Origin: Oscillospiraceae bacterium
GTDB taxonomy: Bacteria; Bacillota; Clostridia; Oscillospirales; Oscillospiraceae
Reading direction: 5' to 3'
Assembly (NCBI GenBank): GCA_017435245.1
Contig: JAFSFK010000081.1
Location: forward strand, 1 to 11,307
DNA length: 11,307 nt
The notes beneath the pieces were generated by a model. The model saw only the letters and a list, made by a program, of their open reading frames with translations, was not told where the DNA came from and made no database searches. Of the stretch, positions 1 through 7,432 are shown piece by piece. The position numbers were made by a program, and so were the translations under genes. How positions within the stretch are numbered: position 1 is the first letter of the stretch; each line of letters begins with the position of its first letter.

Positions 1-5
1 ATTAA

Positions 6-1412
6 TTACCCCAATCTCTCTAAGATTTTCCGTGTTAAAATCTCCACCAAGTCCTCGTCCACCTGCACCTGGGGATTGTCCGCATCCCAGGCCACCCGCC
101 GGATGTTGATCAGATCCAGAGGCGAAATATTGTTGGAGGAGGAGCTTCCTCCTACAGCGCCGCAGCCCAGGGTCAGCGCTGGGAACAGCCTGGTGGTCTT
201 GCCGATCCCTCCCAGCGCCGCCGGGGTGTTCACCAAGAACCGGGACACGGGGATCTGCAGGGCAAATTCCTCCACCACCTCCTCGTCCTTGGCATGGATG
301 GCGAAGGTATGCCCGCTGCCCTCGTGACGCAGCACCTCGATGGCTTTGCTGAGTACCGCCTCCTTGCTGTCCATGACGAAAAAGGCCAGCACCGGGCACA
401 GCTTTTCCATAGAGTAAGGACGGGTGGGCCCCGCCTCCTGCTCCCGGGCAACCAGCACTTGGGTGCTGCCGGGCACGGGAAATCCCGCCTTTTCCGCCAA
501 AACCCTGGCAGACTTGCCCACAATATCCGGGTTCAGGGTTCCGTTTGGCTTGAACAGGAGCTTGGCAAGGCGACCCGCCTCCTCCTTGTTCATAAAGTAG
601 AAGCCCATCTGGGATGCCGTCCTGCGGACGTTCTCCTCCATCTCCTTTTCCACGATGATGCTCTGCTCGGAAGCGCACACCGTGCCGTAGTCAAAGGTCT
701 TGGAGCGCAAAATGCAGCTTAGCGCCTGGCGGATGTCGGCAGAGCGGTGGATATAGGCAGGACCGTTTCCCGCCCCCACGCCGATGGCAGGCTTGCCGCT
801 GGAGTAAGCCGCCCGAACCATCCCCGGACCGCCGGTGGCAAGGATGAGCTTTACCTCCGGCACGTTCATCAGCTCCCGGCAGCCGTCCATGGAGGGGATA
901 CTCAGGCATCCCACCGAACCTGCCGGCGCACCGGCCTTTTCCGCCGCCCGAGCCACCACCTGTACCGCCCTTAAGGTGCAGGCGATGGCCTTGGGATGGG
1001 GGGAAAAGAGGATGCTGTTGCCGCTTTTCAGGGCGATGAGCGCCTTGTAGCACACCGTAGAGGTAGGATTGGTGCTGGGCACGATGGCGGCAATGACCCC
1101 CACCGGCACACCCACCTCCCAGTAGCCCGGCTCTTTTTTCAGTATGCCCACAGTTTTCATATTTTTAATGGCACCGGCAACATTTTTTGACGCAAATTCA
1201 TTTTTGACGGTCTTGTCCTCCACATTGCCGAAGCCGGTCTCCTGCACCGCCAGCTGAGCCAGCTCCGGGGCAGCTGCGGCAAAATCCCGGGCAACCGCCG
1301 CAACGATGGTGTCCAGCTTACTTTGGGGAAAACCCGCCAAAACCACTTGTGCCTGCTCCGCCTTTTTGGCAAGCTCTCTTGCCTCCTGCCGGGCCTGCAG
1401 ATCCTTATCCAA
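6..1412 (-). CDS. eutE: Acetaldehyde dehydrogenase, CoA-acylating (EutE type)
   Basis: Oxidises acetaldehyde to acetyl-CoA with NAD and CoA, normally inside the Eut microcompartment. The 468-residue product has the aldehyde dehydrogenase fold: VPSTNPTSTV near 111-120, GAGNGPAYIHRSADI near 213-227 and YGTVCASEQS near 242-251, where Cys246 is the expected catalytic thiol. The C-terminal GGSSSSNNISPLDLINIRR is typical of the clostridial acylating branch, which also resembles the AdhE N-terminal half. I chose the TTG at 1412 because GGAG lies 7 nt upstream and the length then matches the family (about 460-490). An in-frame ATG at 1514 would add 34 residues, mostly encoded by the AT-rich repeat upstream, with no ribosome site. 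The gene is last of the visible eut genes, 129 bp after eutL with the repeat between them. Family assignment is firm; the start is probable. Confidence 0.92.
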   Translation of the reverse strand: MDKDLQARQEARELAKKAEQAQVVLAGFPQSKLDTIVAAVARDFAAAAPELAQLAVQETGFGNVEDKTVKNEFASKNVAGAIKNMKTVGILKKEPGYWEVGVPVGVIAAIVPSTNPTSTVCYKALIALKSGNSILFSPHPKAIACTLRAVQVVARAAEKAGAPAGSVGCLSIPSMDGCRELMNVPEVKLILATGGPGMVRAAYSSGKPAIGVGAGNGPAYIHRSADIRQALSCILRSKTFDYGTVCASEQSIIVEKEMEENVRRTASQMGFYFMNKEEAGRLAKLLFKPNGTLNPDIVGKSARVLAEKAGFPVPGSTQVLVAREQEAGPTRPYSMEKLCPVLAFFVMDSKEAVLSKAIEVLRHEGSGHTFAIHAKDEEVVEEFALQIPVSRFLVNTPAALGGIGKTTRLFPALTLGCGAVGGSSSSNNISPLDLINIRRVAWDADNPQVQVDEDLVEILTRKILERLG

Positions 1413-1433
1413 AACATCACTCCGTTCTGTTTT

Positions 1434-1547
1434 AATTGAAAATTGAAAGTTGAAAATTAAAAATTCAGGTATTTGCTTCGCAAATAATCTAAATAGTGAC
1501 CGAAGGTCACACATTCATTTTCAATTTTCCATTTTCCATTTTCAATT
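1434..1547. repeat. AT-rich inverted-repeat element, copy A (114 bp)
   Basis: Both ends read inward as AATTGAAAAT, followed by tandem variants of GAAAATTG or GAAAATGG. The core has two perfect hairpins: ATTTGC/GCAAAT (1471-1485) and GTGACC/GGTCAC (1496-1510), each with a 3-nt loop. It fills the eutL-eutE junction. Its right end supplies the last codon (AAT) and stop (TGA) of eutL. The layout matches copies at 3184-3299 and 8441-8915. No transposase is present and no target duplication is obvious. Confidence 0.85.
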
Positions 1548-2171
1548 CTCCTTCGGTCTTGCTGCCACCTCCGCCACCGCCTGCCGGAATGCCTCACAGG
1601 CAGCGGCGCAGGCAGACTGACTTCCGCTGAGCAGCCCGCCTCCGAAATTGGTCTCACTGGGCGGCTCATATAGTTTACATAACTTTACATCCGCAGCCTT
1701 CAGCGCCCCATCCATAGCGTACATACTCTCCAGCGGCGGAGCGATCAAATACGCCAGGGCCGTCCCCTCAGGGACCCCCGCCTCTTTGGCAAGAAAGCTG
1801 CCGCACCGGCTGACGGTGTGGGCAAGATAAGGCACCTCCCCGGCCATCTCAAAGCCGATCCGCTCCAAAGCACCCATCGCCGCCTCCATACCGCTGCGCA
1901 GTGCCCCGGGAGTAGGCGCCGCCAGGATACCGATGACCTCCCCGGCATTGGGGGTGGAGGCATTCACCGCTCCGGCGTAGAAGCTTCGGGTGTAGCACAC
2001 CTTCACATCCGCCGCCTTGGTGGCCTCGTCCAGAGCGATATAGGTGGGATCGTCGGAATCGGCGGTGAGCATCCCCAGGCATACATACCCCTTAGGTGCT
2101 CCCAGGGCCTTGGCAAGGGTAGGAGCGGCAGCACTGAGATACCGCACCGCCAGCACCTTCACGGGGATCAT
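1542..2171 (-). CDS. eutL: Ethanolamine microcompartment shell protein EutL
   Basis: Trimeric shell protein with two tandem, circularly permuted BMC domains, forming facets and a gated pore in the Eut microcompartment. The 209 residues match the family in length (E. coli 219) and in conserved blocks: LTADSDDPTYIALDEATK (35-52), YAGAVNASTPNAGEV (65-79), LAHTVSRCGS, AYLIAPPLE and PPSETNFGGGLLSGSQSAC near the C-terminus. The internal duplication shows as KAADVKVC in domain 1 and KAADVKLC in domain 2. The ATG overlaps the eutC stop (ATGA), with GGAGGA 6 nt upstream, so the two genes are translationally coupled. The final Asn codon and TGA lie in the AT-rich repeat, so the native C-terminus may have been slightly altered. 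Identification is secure. Confidence 0.95.
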   Translation of the reverse strand: MIPVKVLAVRYLSAAAPTLAKALGAPKGYVCLGMLTADSDDPTYIALDEATKAADVKVCYTRSFYAGAVNASTPNAGEVIGILAAPTPGALRSGMEAAMGALERIGFEMAGEVPYLAHTVSRCGSFLAKEAGVPEGTALAYLIAPPLESMYAMDGALKAADVKLCKLYEPPSETNFGGGLLSGSQSACAAACEAFRQAVAEVAARPKEN

Positions 2172-3163
2172 AGGGCTTCCTCCAGATGCAGCCCCACCCC
2201 GGAGACCTTCCGCTTGAGGATGGTCTGGATAAGCCCTGCGATGTGGGCACCCGCCTCCACCGCAGGCGTACCCTGGGCGTGGATGTTTGAAACCACCGTC
2301 CGGGCAGATTCCGACACTCCCGTGTGGGGTTCGTAGGTGATATAGCAGGACATACTCTTGTCCGTCACCAGACCCTGCCGTTCACCCACCAGCACACAGA
2401 CCACCTTGCAGCCGGTGATATCTCCCACCGCATCTCCGGCACCCACCCGGCAGTAGCGGACAAAGAGGCTCTTTCCCAGCTCGATGCCCTTCAATTTCAA
2501 CCCGTCCCGGATGGCAGCCAGACAGTCCATGGCATTGGCCTGACAGGCAGCGGAGGAAAGGCCATCCCCCACCACGATCTGGACCACCGGCTTTTGGGGC
2601 AGATTTTGCCGGATGATCTCTTCGTTTTCCCCGTCAAAGCACCGTCCCAGATCGGGCCTTGTGAGATACTCATCCTTGTCCCGGCACCGGGTCTGCACCG
2701 CCACCAGGCCGTGCTTCCGGGGATAATCCTCCGGCACCTGAAAAAACACCGCATCCTGAGCGGCGGCGTGATCCGCCCGGAACCGGAGCATGGTCAGGGT
2801 CTTGTAGCGGGCACCGGCCCTGCCGGAGGCCAGCCGTGCCGGGGTTTTCATTTTCAGCCGTGCAAAGCCCTCCTTGTCCTGGGCATTCTCCTGCAGATAC
2901 AGCTTCCTCAGATCCAGCGCAGAAATATCCTCGACTTCCCCAGGATCTCCCAAAAATTTTTCGTCATTGCGAGCCAGTCCGCAGACTGGCGTGGCAATCC
3001 GTTCCCTGTCGATCTTATCCCGCACCGGTTTTGTCGGCTTATAATCGCTCCCCTTCACCATCGGCTCTTGTAGGGGCGAGCATTGCTCCTCCGCCTGTAC
3101 CTGCCCTATATTCATCCCCTGTAAGATCTCCGCCACCATAGCGGATAACTCTTGTTTGTTCAT
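2168..3163 (-). CDS. eutC: Ethanolamine ammonia-lyase small (light) subunit
   Basis: Small subunit of adenosylcobalamin-dependent ethanolamine ammonia-lyase, which with EutB converts ethanolamine to acetaldehyde and ammonia. The N-terminal helix MNKQELSAMVAEILQGMN resembles the amphipathic peptide that directs EutC into the microcompartment. The conserved core starts near residue 110: SGRAGARYKTLTMLRFRADHA, VVGDGLSSAA, GKSLFVRYCRVGAGD, CVLVGERQGL and SNIHAQGTPAVEAG. At 331 residues it exceeds E. coli EutC (295). Most of the excess is in the linker at 25-75, which holds an in-frame palindrome encoding ERIATPVCGLARND (54-67) and a second repeat-like stretch near 24-32. GGAGGG precedes the ATG. 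The upstream gap to eutB holds AT-rich copy B. Function should be retained because the extra residues precede the catalytic domain. Confidence 0.95.
   Translation of the reverse strand: MNKQELSAMVAEILQGMNIGQVQAEEQCSPLQEPMVKGSDYKPTKPVRDKIDRERIATPVCGLARNDEKFLGDPGEVEDISALDLRKLYLQENAQDKEGFARLKMKTPARLASGRAGARYKTLTMLRFRADHAAAQDAVFFQVPEDYPRKHGLVAVQTRCRDKDEYLTRPDLGRCFDGENEEIIRQNLPQKPVVQIVVGDGLSSAACQANAMDCLAAIRDGLKLKGIELGKSLFVRYCRVGAGDAVGDITGCKVVCVLVGERQGLVTDKSMSCYITYEPHTGVSESARTVVSNIHAQGTPAVEAGAHIAGLIQTILKRKVSGVGLHLEEAL
2962..3004 (-). repeat. 43-bp palindromic repeat inserted in frame in eutC
   Basis: Identical over 43 bp to 5550-5592 in eutA. On the minus strand it folds as ATTGC..GCCAGTC-TGCG-GACTGGC..GCAAT, a stem with one small internal mismatch. 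It encodes ERIATPVCGLARND within the EutC linker, in the same frame and orientation as in EutA. Five of its six frames lack a stop, so it can sit inside genes without breaking them. Confidence 0.9.
3069..3095 (-). repeat. Possible degenerate GC-rich palindrome in eutC
   Basis: The plus strand reads TGTAGGGGCGAGCATTGCTC and then CTCCGCC. It resembles the better-preserved TGTAGGG palindrome at 5743-5771 in eutA and sits in the same variable EutC linker, encoding roughly AEEQCSPLQ. The right half has diverged, so membership of one family is likely but not certain. Confidence 0.5.
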
Positions 3164-3183
3164 AAAAACCCTCCGTTTTTTGG

Positions 3184-3299
3184 AATTGAAAGTTGAAAAT
3201 TGAAAATTGAAAATTATGGTATTTCCCGGAGGGAAATGATTTTAATAGTCGGCATAGCCGACACAATCATTTTCAATTATCCATTTTCCATTTTCAATT
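3184..3299. repeat. AT-rich inverted-repeat element, copy B (116 bp)
   Basis: Same architecture as copy A, with AATTGA ends and hairpins ATTTCCC/GGGAAAT (3221-3237) and GTCGGC/GCCGAC (3248-3262). The inner bases differ from copy A but pairing is kept. The motif TTGAAAATTATGG near 3207-3219 matches the start region of the four-helix-bundle gene in the long copy (8464-8476). The element separates eutB from eutC and supplies the Asn codon and TGA stop of eutB. Confidence 0.88.
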
Positions 3300-4661
3300 A
3301 AATAACAGGCTGGATCCATCCCCGGCCTTGGCTGTCAATCGTCCATTCTCCACAAATCCCATTTTGGTAAGCCACCGCTGGAACTCCGGGATGGCGGTCT
3401 TGCCGGTAATTTCTCTCAGTGCCGCTGTCTCCCGGAAGCCGGTGGTCTGATACCCCAGCATAATATCGTCGCCGTGGGGAATGCCCATAAAGTAGTTGCA
3501 CCCGGCCATGGTCAAAAGGCTTGCCAGATTCTCGATATCGTTCTGATCCGCCTTCATATGGTTGGTGTAGCAGCAGTCGCAGCCCATACTGATGCCCGTC
3601 AGCTTGCCCATAAAATGGTCCTCCAGCCCCGCCCGGGTGACCTGCCGGGCATCGTACAGATACTCCGGACCGATGAACCCCACCACGGTGTTGACCAGGA
3701 AGGGCTGAAACCGCTTGGCAAAGCCGTAGCACCGTGCCTCCATGGTCACCTGGTCGGTGTCATAATGGGCATTGGAGCTTAGCTCCGACCCCTGCCCGGT
3801 CTCAAAATACATCACGTTGGGACCTTCCGCCGTACCGTCCCGCAGCAGCAGCTGCCGGGCCTCCTCCAGAGTGGCCGCATCAAAGCCGAAGGCAGCGTTG
3901 CCCTTCTGGCTTCCGGCAATGGACTGGAAGATCAGATCACAGGGTGCCCCCTGCCGCACCGCCTTCATCTGGGCGGTGACGTGGGCCAGCACACAAATTT
4001 GCGTGGGAATCTGCCAGTGCTCCTTAATTTCCTGAAATCTGCGCAGGACTTTGCCCACCTGCTCCGGGGAGTCGGTAACGGGATTCAGACCGATTACCGC
4101 ATCCCCGGCACCGAAGCTCAGACCCTCCAAAACGGAAGCGGTGATCCCGTCGGGGTCATCGGTGGTGTGGTTGGGCTGCAGTCTGCAGGAGAGTGTCCCG
4201 GGCAGACCGATGGTGGTGTTGCAGTGGGCGGTGACGGTGATCTTGCTGGCGCAGTAGATGAGGTCTAAGTTGCTCATCAGCTTGCACACTGCCGCCACCA
4301 TCTCGGCTGTCAGTCCCCGGCTGATCCTGCGGATATCCGCCCCGGAGGTGGTTTCGCTGAGCAGCCACTCCCGGAACTCCGCCACCGACCAGTTCTTAAT
4401 TTTGTCGTAGACCGTGCGGTTCACATCGTCCTGAATGATCCGGGTGACCTCATCTTCTTCGTAGGGCACAGCGGGATTCTCCCCCAGATCCCCCAGGGTC
4501 AGATGGGACAGCACCACCTTTGCCGCCACCCGCTCCTGGGCGGATCCTGCCGCCAGTCCCGCCAGCTTGTCCCCGGACTTTTCCTCATTGGCCTTAGCCA
4601 AAACTTCCTTGATTGACTTAAATTCATATGTTTTTCCCAACAATTTGGTCTTTAAAATCAT
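3294..4661 (-). CDS. eutB: Ethanolamine ammonia-lyase large (heavy) subunit
   Basis: Catalytic TIM-barrel subunit of adenosylcobalamin-dependent ethanolamine ammonia-lyase; it binds substrate and pairs with EutC to hold B12. The 455-residue length equals the family norm (E. coli 453). Diagnostic blocks run in order: HCNTTIGLPGTLSCRLQPNH, GDAVIGLNPVTDSPEQV, NVMYFETGQGSELSSNAHYD, FLVNTVVGFIGPEYLYDARQ, ISMGCDCCYTNH and GDDIMLGYQTTGF. GGGAGG lies 5 nt before the ATG, directly outside the end of the 237-bp element that separates eutB from eutA. The C-terminus is LLF plus an extra Asn and TGA from AT-rich copy B; E. coli EutB ends in LFF, so the original stop was probably at this point. No key residue seems missing. 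Confidence 0.97.
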   Translation of the reverse strand: MILKTKLLGKTYEFKSIKEVLAKANEEKSGDKLAGLAAGSAQERVAAKVVLSHLTLGDLGENPAVPYEEDEVTRIIQDDVNRTVYDKIKNWSVAEFREWLLSETTSGADIRRISRGLTAEMVAAVCKLMSNLDLIYCASKITVTAHCNTTIGLPGTLSCRLQPNHTTDDPDGITASVLEGLSFGAGDAVIGLNPVTDSPEQVGKVLRRFQEIKEHWQIPTQICVLAHVTAQMKAVRQGAPCDLIFQSIAGSQKGNAAFGFDAATLEEARQLLLRDGTAEGPNVMYFETGQGSELSSNAHYDTDQVTMEARCYGFAKRFQPFLVNTVVGFIGPEYLYDARQVTRAGLEDHFMGKLTGISMGCDCCYTNHMKADQNDIENLASLLTMAGCNYFMGIPHGDDIMLGYQTTGFRETAALREITGKTAIPEFQRWLTKMGFVENGRLTAKAGDGSSLLFN

Positions 4662-4676
4662 AGTAACCTCCCTCTC

Positions 4677-4913
4677 AAATTCCGGTTTAGCGAGCAGTTA
4701 CGCACCGCACCCAAAGGCTCCCTTGCCTAAAGGGAGCTGTCAAAAATCTTTGATTTTTGACTGAGGGATTTGCAGCAATCGGCATCAGTATACGATACTT
4801 TTCGGCGAATTCGTACAGTATCCCCCCGACCCGGCCGTTGCCGGGCCACCCCCCTTTAGGCAAGGGGGGCGTTGGATTGTACGTCTAATCTTCTACTCGC
4901 CAAACCGGAATTT
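4677..4913 (-). repeat. 237-bp hairpin-rich inverted-repeat element, copy 1
   Basis: Terminal inverted repeats read AAATTCCGGTTTAGCGAGCAG-like on the left and AAATTCCGGTTTGGCGAGTAG-like on the right, with about two mismatches in 21 positions. Inside are strong hairpins: CTCCCTT/AAGGGAG (4718-4736), GTCAAAAATC/GATTTTTGAC (4739-4761), CCCGGC/GCCGGG (4830-4845), and a C-run/G-run stem ending near 4870. The reverse complement of 7494-7729 aligns along its whole length. It fills the eutA-eutB gap, overlapping the last bases of the eutA stop and ending beside the eutB ribosome site. No gene is seen in it. It looks like a non-autonomous MITE; strand is arbitrary. Confidence 0.9.
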
Positions 4914-6363
4914 ATCCATTCAATATCAGTGTCTTCACCACCACCGGAAAGCAGGGTCCCACCGGCACTCCCACATCCAGATAGCTTCCGGCAGGAAGCC
5001 GCACCCGGTCGATGCACAAGCAGGGCTTTCCGCTGCGCAGAAACAGCATCTGCCCCAACGCCTTTGCCAGATCCTGCTCGATGCACACCAGGATCTCCCG
5101 GTCTCCGAACCCTTCCAAAACGGCATCCGCCAATTGCGCCACCTGCGCATAACCCGCCCCGGCGTACCCCGGCAGCGCCAGCACCGCCTTTCCCGAATCC
5201 GCAGCTGCCAGCCGCCGGGCAATGCTCCCGGCATCCGTCTGCTCATCTTCCGGCACTGCCGCCACCGTCAGGTTTTTCAGGGGCAGCGCCACATCCCGGC
5301 AGAACACCGTGCTGCCGGAAAGCTGGGCACTGTGACAGCCGGCACCGATGACGGTGGCCCGGATGGTGTGTTCTCCCAGCATATATTCCCCCCGGCACAG
5401 CCGGCTTTTGCGGATGGCCCTGCCCAGGATGGGTCCCATATCCCCAAAGGCGAAGCTATCAAAATCCTCCCGGATACAGTCCGCCACACCCCCGGAAAAA
5501 GACACCACCCACCGGTCCCCGACTTCCATACGCCCTTGCCTAAAATCCACGTCATTGCGAGCCAGTCCGCAGACTGGCGTGGCAATCCGTTCTCCATACT
5601 CGCCGCACTCCTGCGTCCACAGCGCATCCCAGAGCGGCGTTTTCTCCCGCAGTCCCGCCGCCATCTCCAGCCCCTGCACCAGCACATCCGCCAGCGCCTC
5701 CAACTTCCGAACCTCGGCACCCTCTCCGACTTCCATACGCCCTGTAGGGCGGGGGCTTGCTCCCGCCGCCCAAAGGCTTTCCACCACGGTTGAAACATAG
5801 GAAATCCTCCCATCCTCCACCTTCACCAGCCGTCCGCCCACGTTGAGACACCCGGTGGCAGCAATTTCCCCATCCCGGATGTAGCACAGATTGGAGGTCC
5901 CGCCGCCGATGTCCATATGCAGAACATTTTTCCCCGTCCTCTGGGAATAGGCCACCGCTCCGGCACCCTTGGCAGCCAGAATACTCTCCAAGTCCGGCCC
6001 GGCGGTAGCCACCACAAACTCCCCGGCAAGGCCTGCAAGGCTCTGCAGCACCGCCGCCGCATTTTCCTTCCGGGAGGTCTCCCCGGTGACGATGACCGCA
6101 CCGGTATCCACCTCAGTCGGTTTTATCCCCGCTTTTCTGTATTCTTCCTCCACAAACTCCGCAATTTTTCCGCCGTCAACAAGATTTTCCCCCACCAACG
6201 GTGTAAAAGCCACTTCACTTTCATACAAGATCTCCCTGTTTGTAATGTCCATCTCCGGCACACAAAACCCGGATGCCCGGTTCTCCACCGTGATCCTGGA
6301 TACGACCAGCTGAGTAGTCGTGGTTCCCACATCTATCCCAACGGAAAGGAGCGACTCAGCCAC
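4912..6363 (-). CDS. eutA: Ethanolamine ammonia-lyase reactivating factor EutA
   Basis: ATP-dependent reactivase that exchanges damaged cobalamin on EutBC. The actin/Hsp70-type ATPase fold shows as phosphate loop 1 VGIDVGTTTTQLVVS (8-22), phosphate loop 2 LHMDIGGGTSNLCYI (148-162) and the nucleotide-site motif SFSGGVADCI near 288-297. At 483 residues it is slightly longer than E. coli EutA (467). Two repeat-derived stretches account for part of this: AGASPRPTGRMEVG (200-213) and GERIATPVCGLARND to GRMEVG (257-282). Both lie between the phosphate loop 2 region and SGGVADC, probably in surface loops. The start is GTG at 6363 with GAGGTG 7 nt upstream, overlapping the end of eutG by 8 nt, so translation is coupled. 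The stop shares bases with the end of the 237-bp element. Confidence 0.93.
   Translation of the reverse strand: MAESLLSVGIDVGTTTTQLVVSRITVENRASGFCVPEMDITNREILYESEVAFTPLVGENLVDGGKIAEFVEEEYRKAGIKPTEVDTGAVIVTGETSRKENAAAVLQSLAGLAGEFVVATAGPDLESILAAKGAGAVAYSQRTGKNVLHMDIGGGTSNLCYIRDGEIAATGCLNVGGRLVKVEDGRISYVSTVVESLWAAGASPRPTGRMEVGEGAEVRKLEALADVLVQGLEMAAGLREKTPLWDALWTQECGEYGERIATPVCGLARNDVDFRQGRMEVGDRWVVSFSGGVADCIREDFDSFAFGDMGPILGRAIRKSRLCRGEYMLGEHTIRATVIGAGCHSAQLSGSTVFCRDVALPLKNLTVAAVPEDEQTDAGSIARRLAAADSGKAVLALPGYAGAGYAQVAQLADAVLEGFGDREILVCIEQDLAKALGQMLFLRSGKPCLCIDRVRLPAGSYLDVGVPVGPCFPVVVKTLILNG
5519..5535 (-). repeat. 17-bp direct repeat within eutA, copy 1
   Basis: CCGACTTCCATACGCCC on the plus strand, repeated exactly at 5726-5742. 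Both copies encode GRMEVG in the same frame and adjoin a different palindrome (43-bp type here, GC-rich type at the other). It is followed by TTGCCTAAAA, which resembles the hairpin loop of the 237-bp elements. This suggests a mosaic of repeat pieces. Confidence 0.8.
5550..5592 (-). repeat. 43-bp palindromic repeat inserted in frame in eutA
   Basis: Exact copy of the eutC repeat at 2962-3004, encoding ERIATPVCGLARND at EutA residues 258-271. The same reading frame and orientation relative to the gene are used in both hosts. It sits between the helix ending LWTQECG and the conserved WVVSFSGGV segment, where other EutA proteins have a shorter loop as far as I recall. Confidence 0.92.
5726..5771 (-). 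repeat. 17-bp direct repeat copy 2 plus GC-rich palindrome in eutA
   Basis: 5726-5742 repeats 5519-5535 exactly. 5743-5771 reads TGTAGGGCGGGGGCTTGCTC then CCGCCGCCC, an inverted repeat (GGGCGGG..CCCGCC) that would form a tight hairpin. It encodes AAGASPRPTGRMEVG in EutA without disturbing the frame. A degenerate relative may lie in eutC at 3069-3095. Confidence 0.75.
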
Positions 6364-7432
6364 GTCCGGTCACCTCTTCCAGGATCCTGCGCACCATAAA
6401 ATCCTCCACCAGCACGGGGTTGGTCCTGCAGCAGGGGTCAGCCAGCACCGCCTGTACGATTTCTTTCGACTTGTGCCACACCATAGCCGGCGCAACACCT
6501 GCCTGCTGCAGATCCTGGGGCATCCCCAGCTCCCGGCGCAGCCGGATGAGGGCATTTTTAAGATTCCGCACCCCCATCACCTCAGCGCTGCCTCCCAGCC
6601 CGGAAAACCGTGCCAGCCGTGCATATTTCTCCCCCGCCCCACGGGCATTGGCACCGATCACCGCCGGCAGCAGTATGGCATTGAGCCGTCCGTGGGGGAT
6701 GTGGAACATCCCTCCCAGTGCGTGGGCCATAGCGTGGCACAGCCCCAGTCCCGCCTGGGTAAAGGCCATCCCGGCCATGGTGGCAGCCAGATGGATCTTC
6801 AGCCGCACAGCGGTGTTCCCGGCGTAGGATGCCGGCAGGGCGGCAAAGCTTTCGGCGAAGGCGCTCTGGGCCAGGGCATCGGTGATGGGACTTGCCCCGG
6901 TGGCAGCGTAGGCTTCCACGGCATGGCAGAGGATGTCGAACCCGGCATCGGCGATGAGTCCCTTTGGCATCGCCGTCAGCAGCTGTCCGTCCAGAATGGC
7001 GATGTCCGGTCTTAGCCGTCCATCCACCAGGGGATGCTTCACATCCTTGTGGGTGAGGATGGCAAAATCCGTCACCTCCGAGCCGGAGCCGGAGGTAGTG
7101 GGGATCGCCACCAGCTTAGCCTCGCTGCCGGAGAAGTAGAGCATGGCCTTGGCGCAGTCCATAGCGCTGCCGCCTCCCAGGGCCACGATGGCATCGGGCT
7201 TAAATTCTTTGACCCGGGCCACTCCCTGTGCCGCCAGCTCCACGCTGGGATCCGGCGCCACCCGGTCAAAAATTTCCGAAACAGGGGCAAAGCCCGCCAC
7301 CCTTGCCGCCGTACCGTTTTTCACGAAGAAGGGGTCCGCCACCACCATCAGCCGGGAAAACCCCAATTTTTCCAGTTCCCGAACCGCCCCGTCCCCGGAA
7401 ATAATATTCGTAGCGCAGGAAAAACGCTCCAT
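6356..7432 (-). CDS. eutG: Iron-containing alcohol dehydrogenase (EutG-like)
   Basis: Reduces acetaldehyde to ethanol with NADH, recycling NAD inside or beside the Eut microcompartment. The 358-residue protein has the type III alcohol dehydrogenase fold. The nucleotide motif is ALGGGSAMDCAKAM (84-97), followed by IPTTSGSGSEVTDFAI. The iron ligands are Asp166 and His170 in FDILCHAVEAY, His233 in GLCHAMAHALGG and His247 in IPHGRLNAILLP. The ligand spacing (4, 63 and 14) is the same as in FucO. I chose the ATG at 7432, with a GGTGG-type site 5 nt upstream; a GTG at 7441 is the alternative. It is the first gene of the minus-strand operon, diverging from the ruv genes, and overlaps eutA by 8 nt. 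Naming it eutG rests on context; PduQ-like is the other possibility. Confidence 0.9.
   Translation of the reverse strand: MERFSCATNIISGDGAVRELEKLGFSRLMVVADPFFVKNGTAARVAGFAPVSEIFDRVAPDPSVELAAQGVARVKEFKPDAIVALGGGSAMDCAKAMLYFSGSEAKLVAIPTTSGSGSEVTDFAILTHKDVKHPLVDGRLRPDIAILDGQLLTAMPKGLIADAGFDILCHAVEAYAATGASPITDALAQSAFAESFAALPASYAGNTAVRLKIHLAATMAGMAFTQAGLGLCHAMAHALGGMFHIPHGRLNAILLPAVIGANARGAGEKYARLARFSGLGGSAEVMGVRNLKNALIRLRRELGMPQDLQQAGVAPAMVWHKSKEIVQAVLADPCCRTNPVLVEDFMVRRILEEVTGRG

Noticed and set aside
1157..1420. Alternative start ATG at 1420 upstream of eutE
   Set aside because: It is in another frame that gives an Arg/Pro/Trp-rich product without family motifs; the eutE frame is clearly the TTG at 1412.
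2324..3073. Long plus-strand open frame (249 codons) opposite eutC
   Set aside because: It lies antisense to a clearly conserved eutC, has no recognisable motif, and is Pro/His/Gly-rich as expected from the complement of GC-rich coding DNA.
2168..6363. Frameshift or pseudogene in eutC or eutA because of the repeat insertions
   Set aside because: Both reading frames run intact from start to stop, and all main family motifs are present on either side of the insertions.
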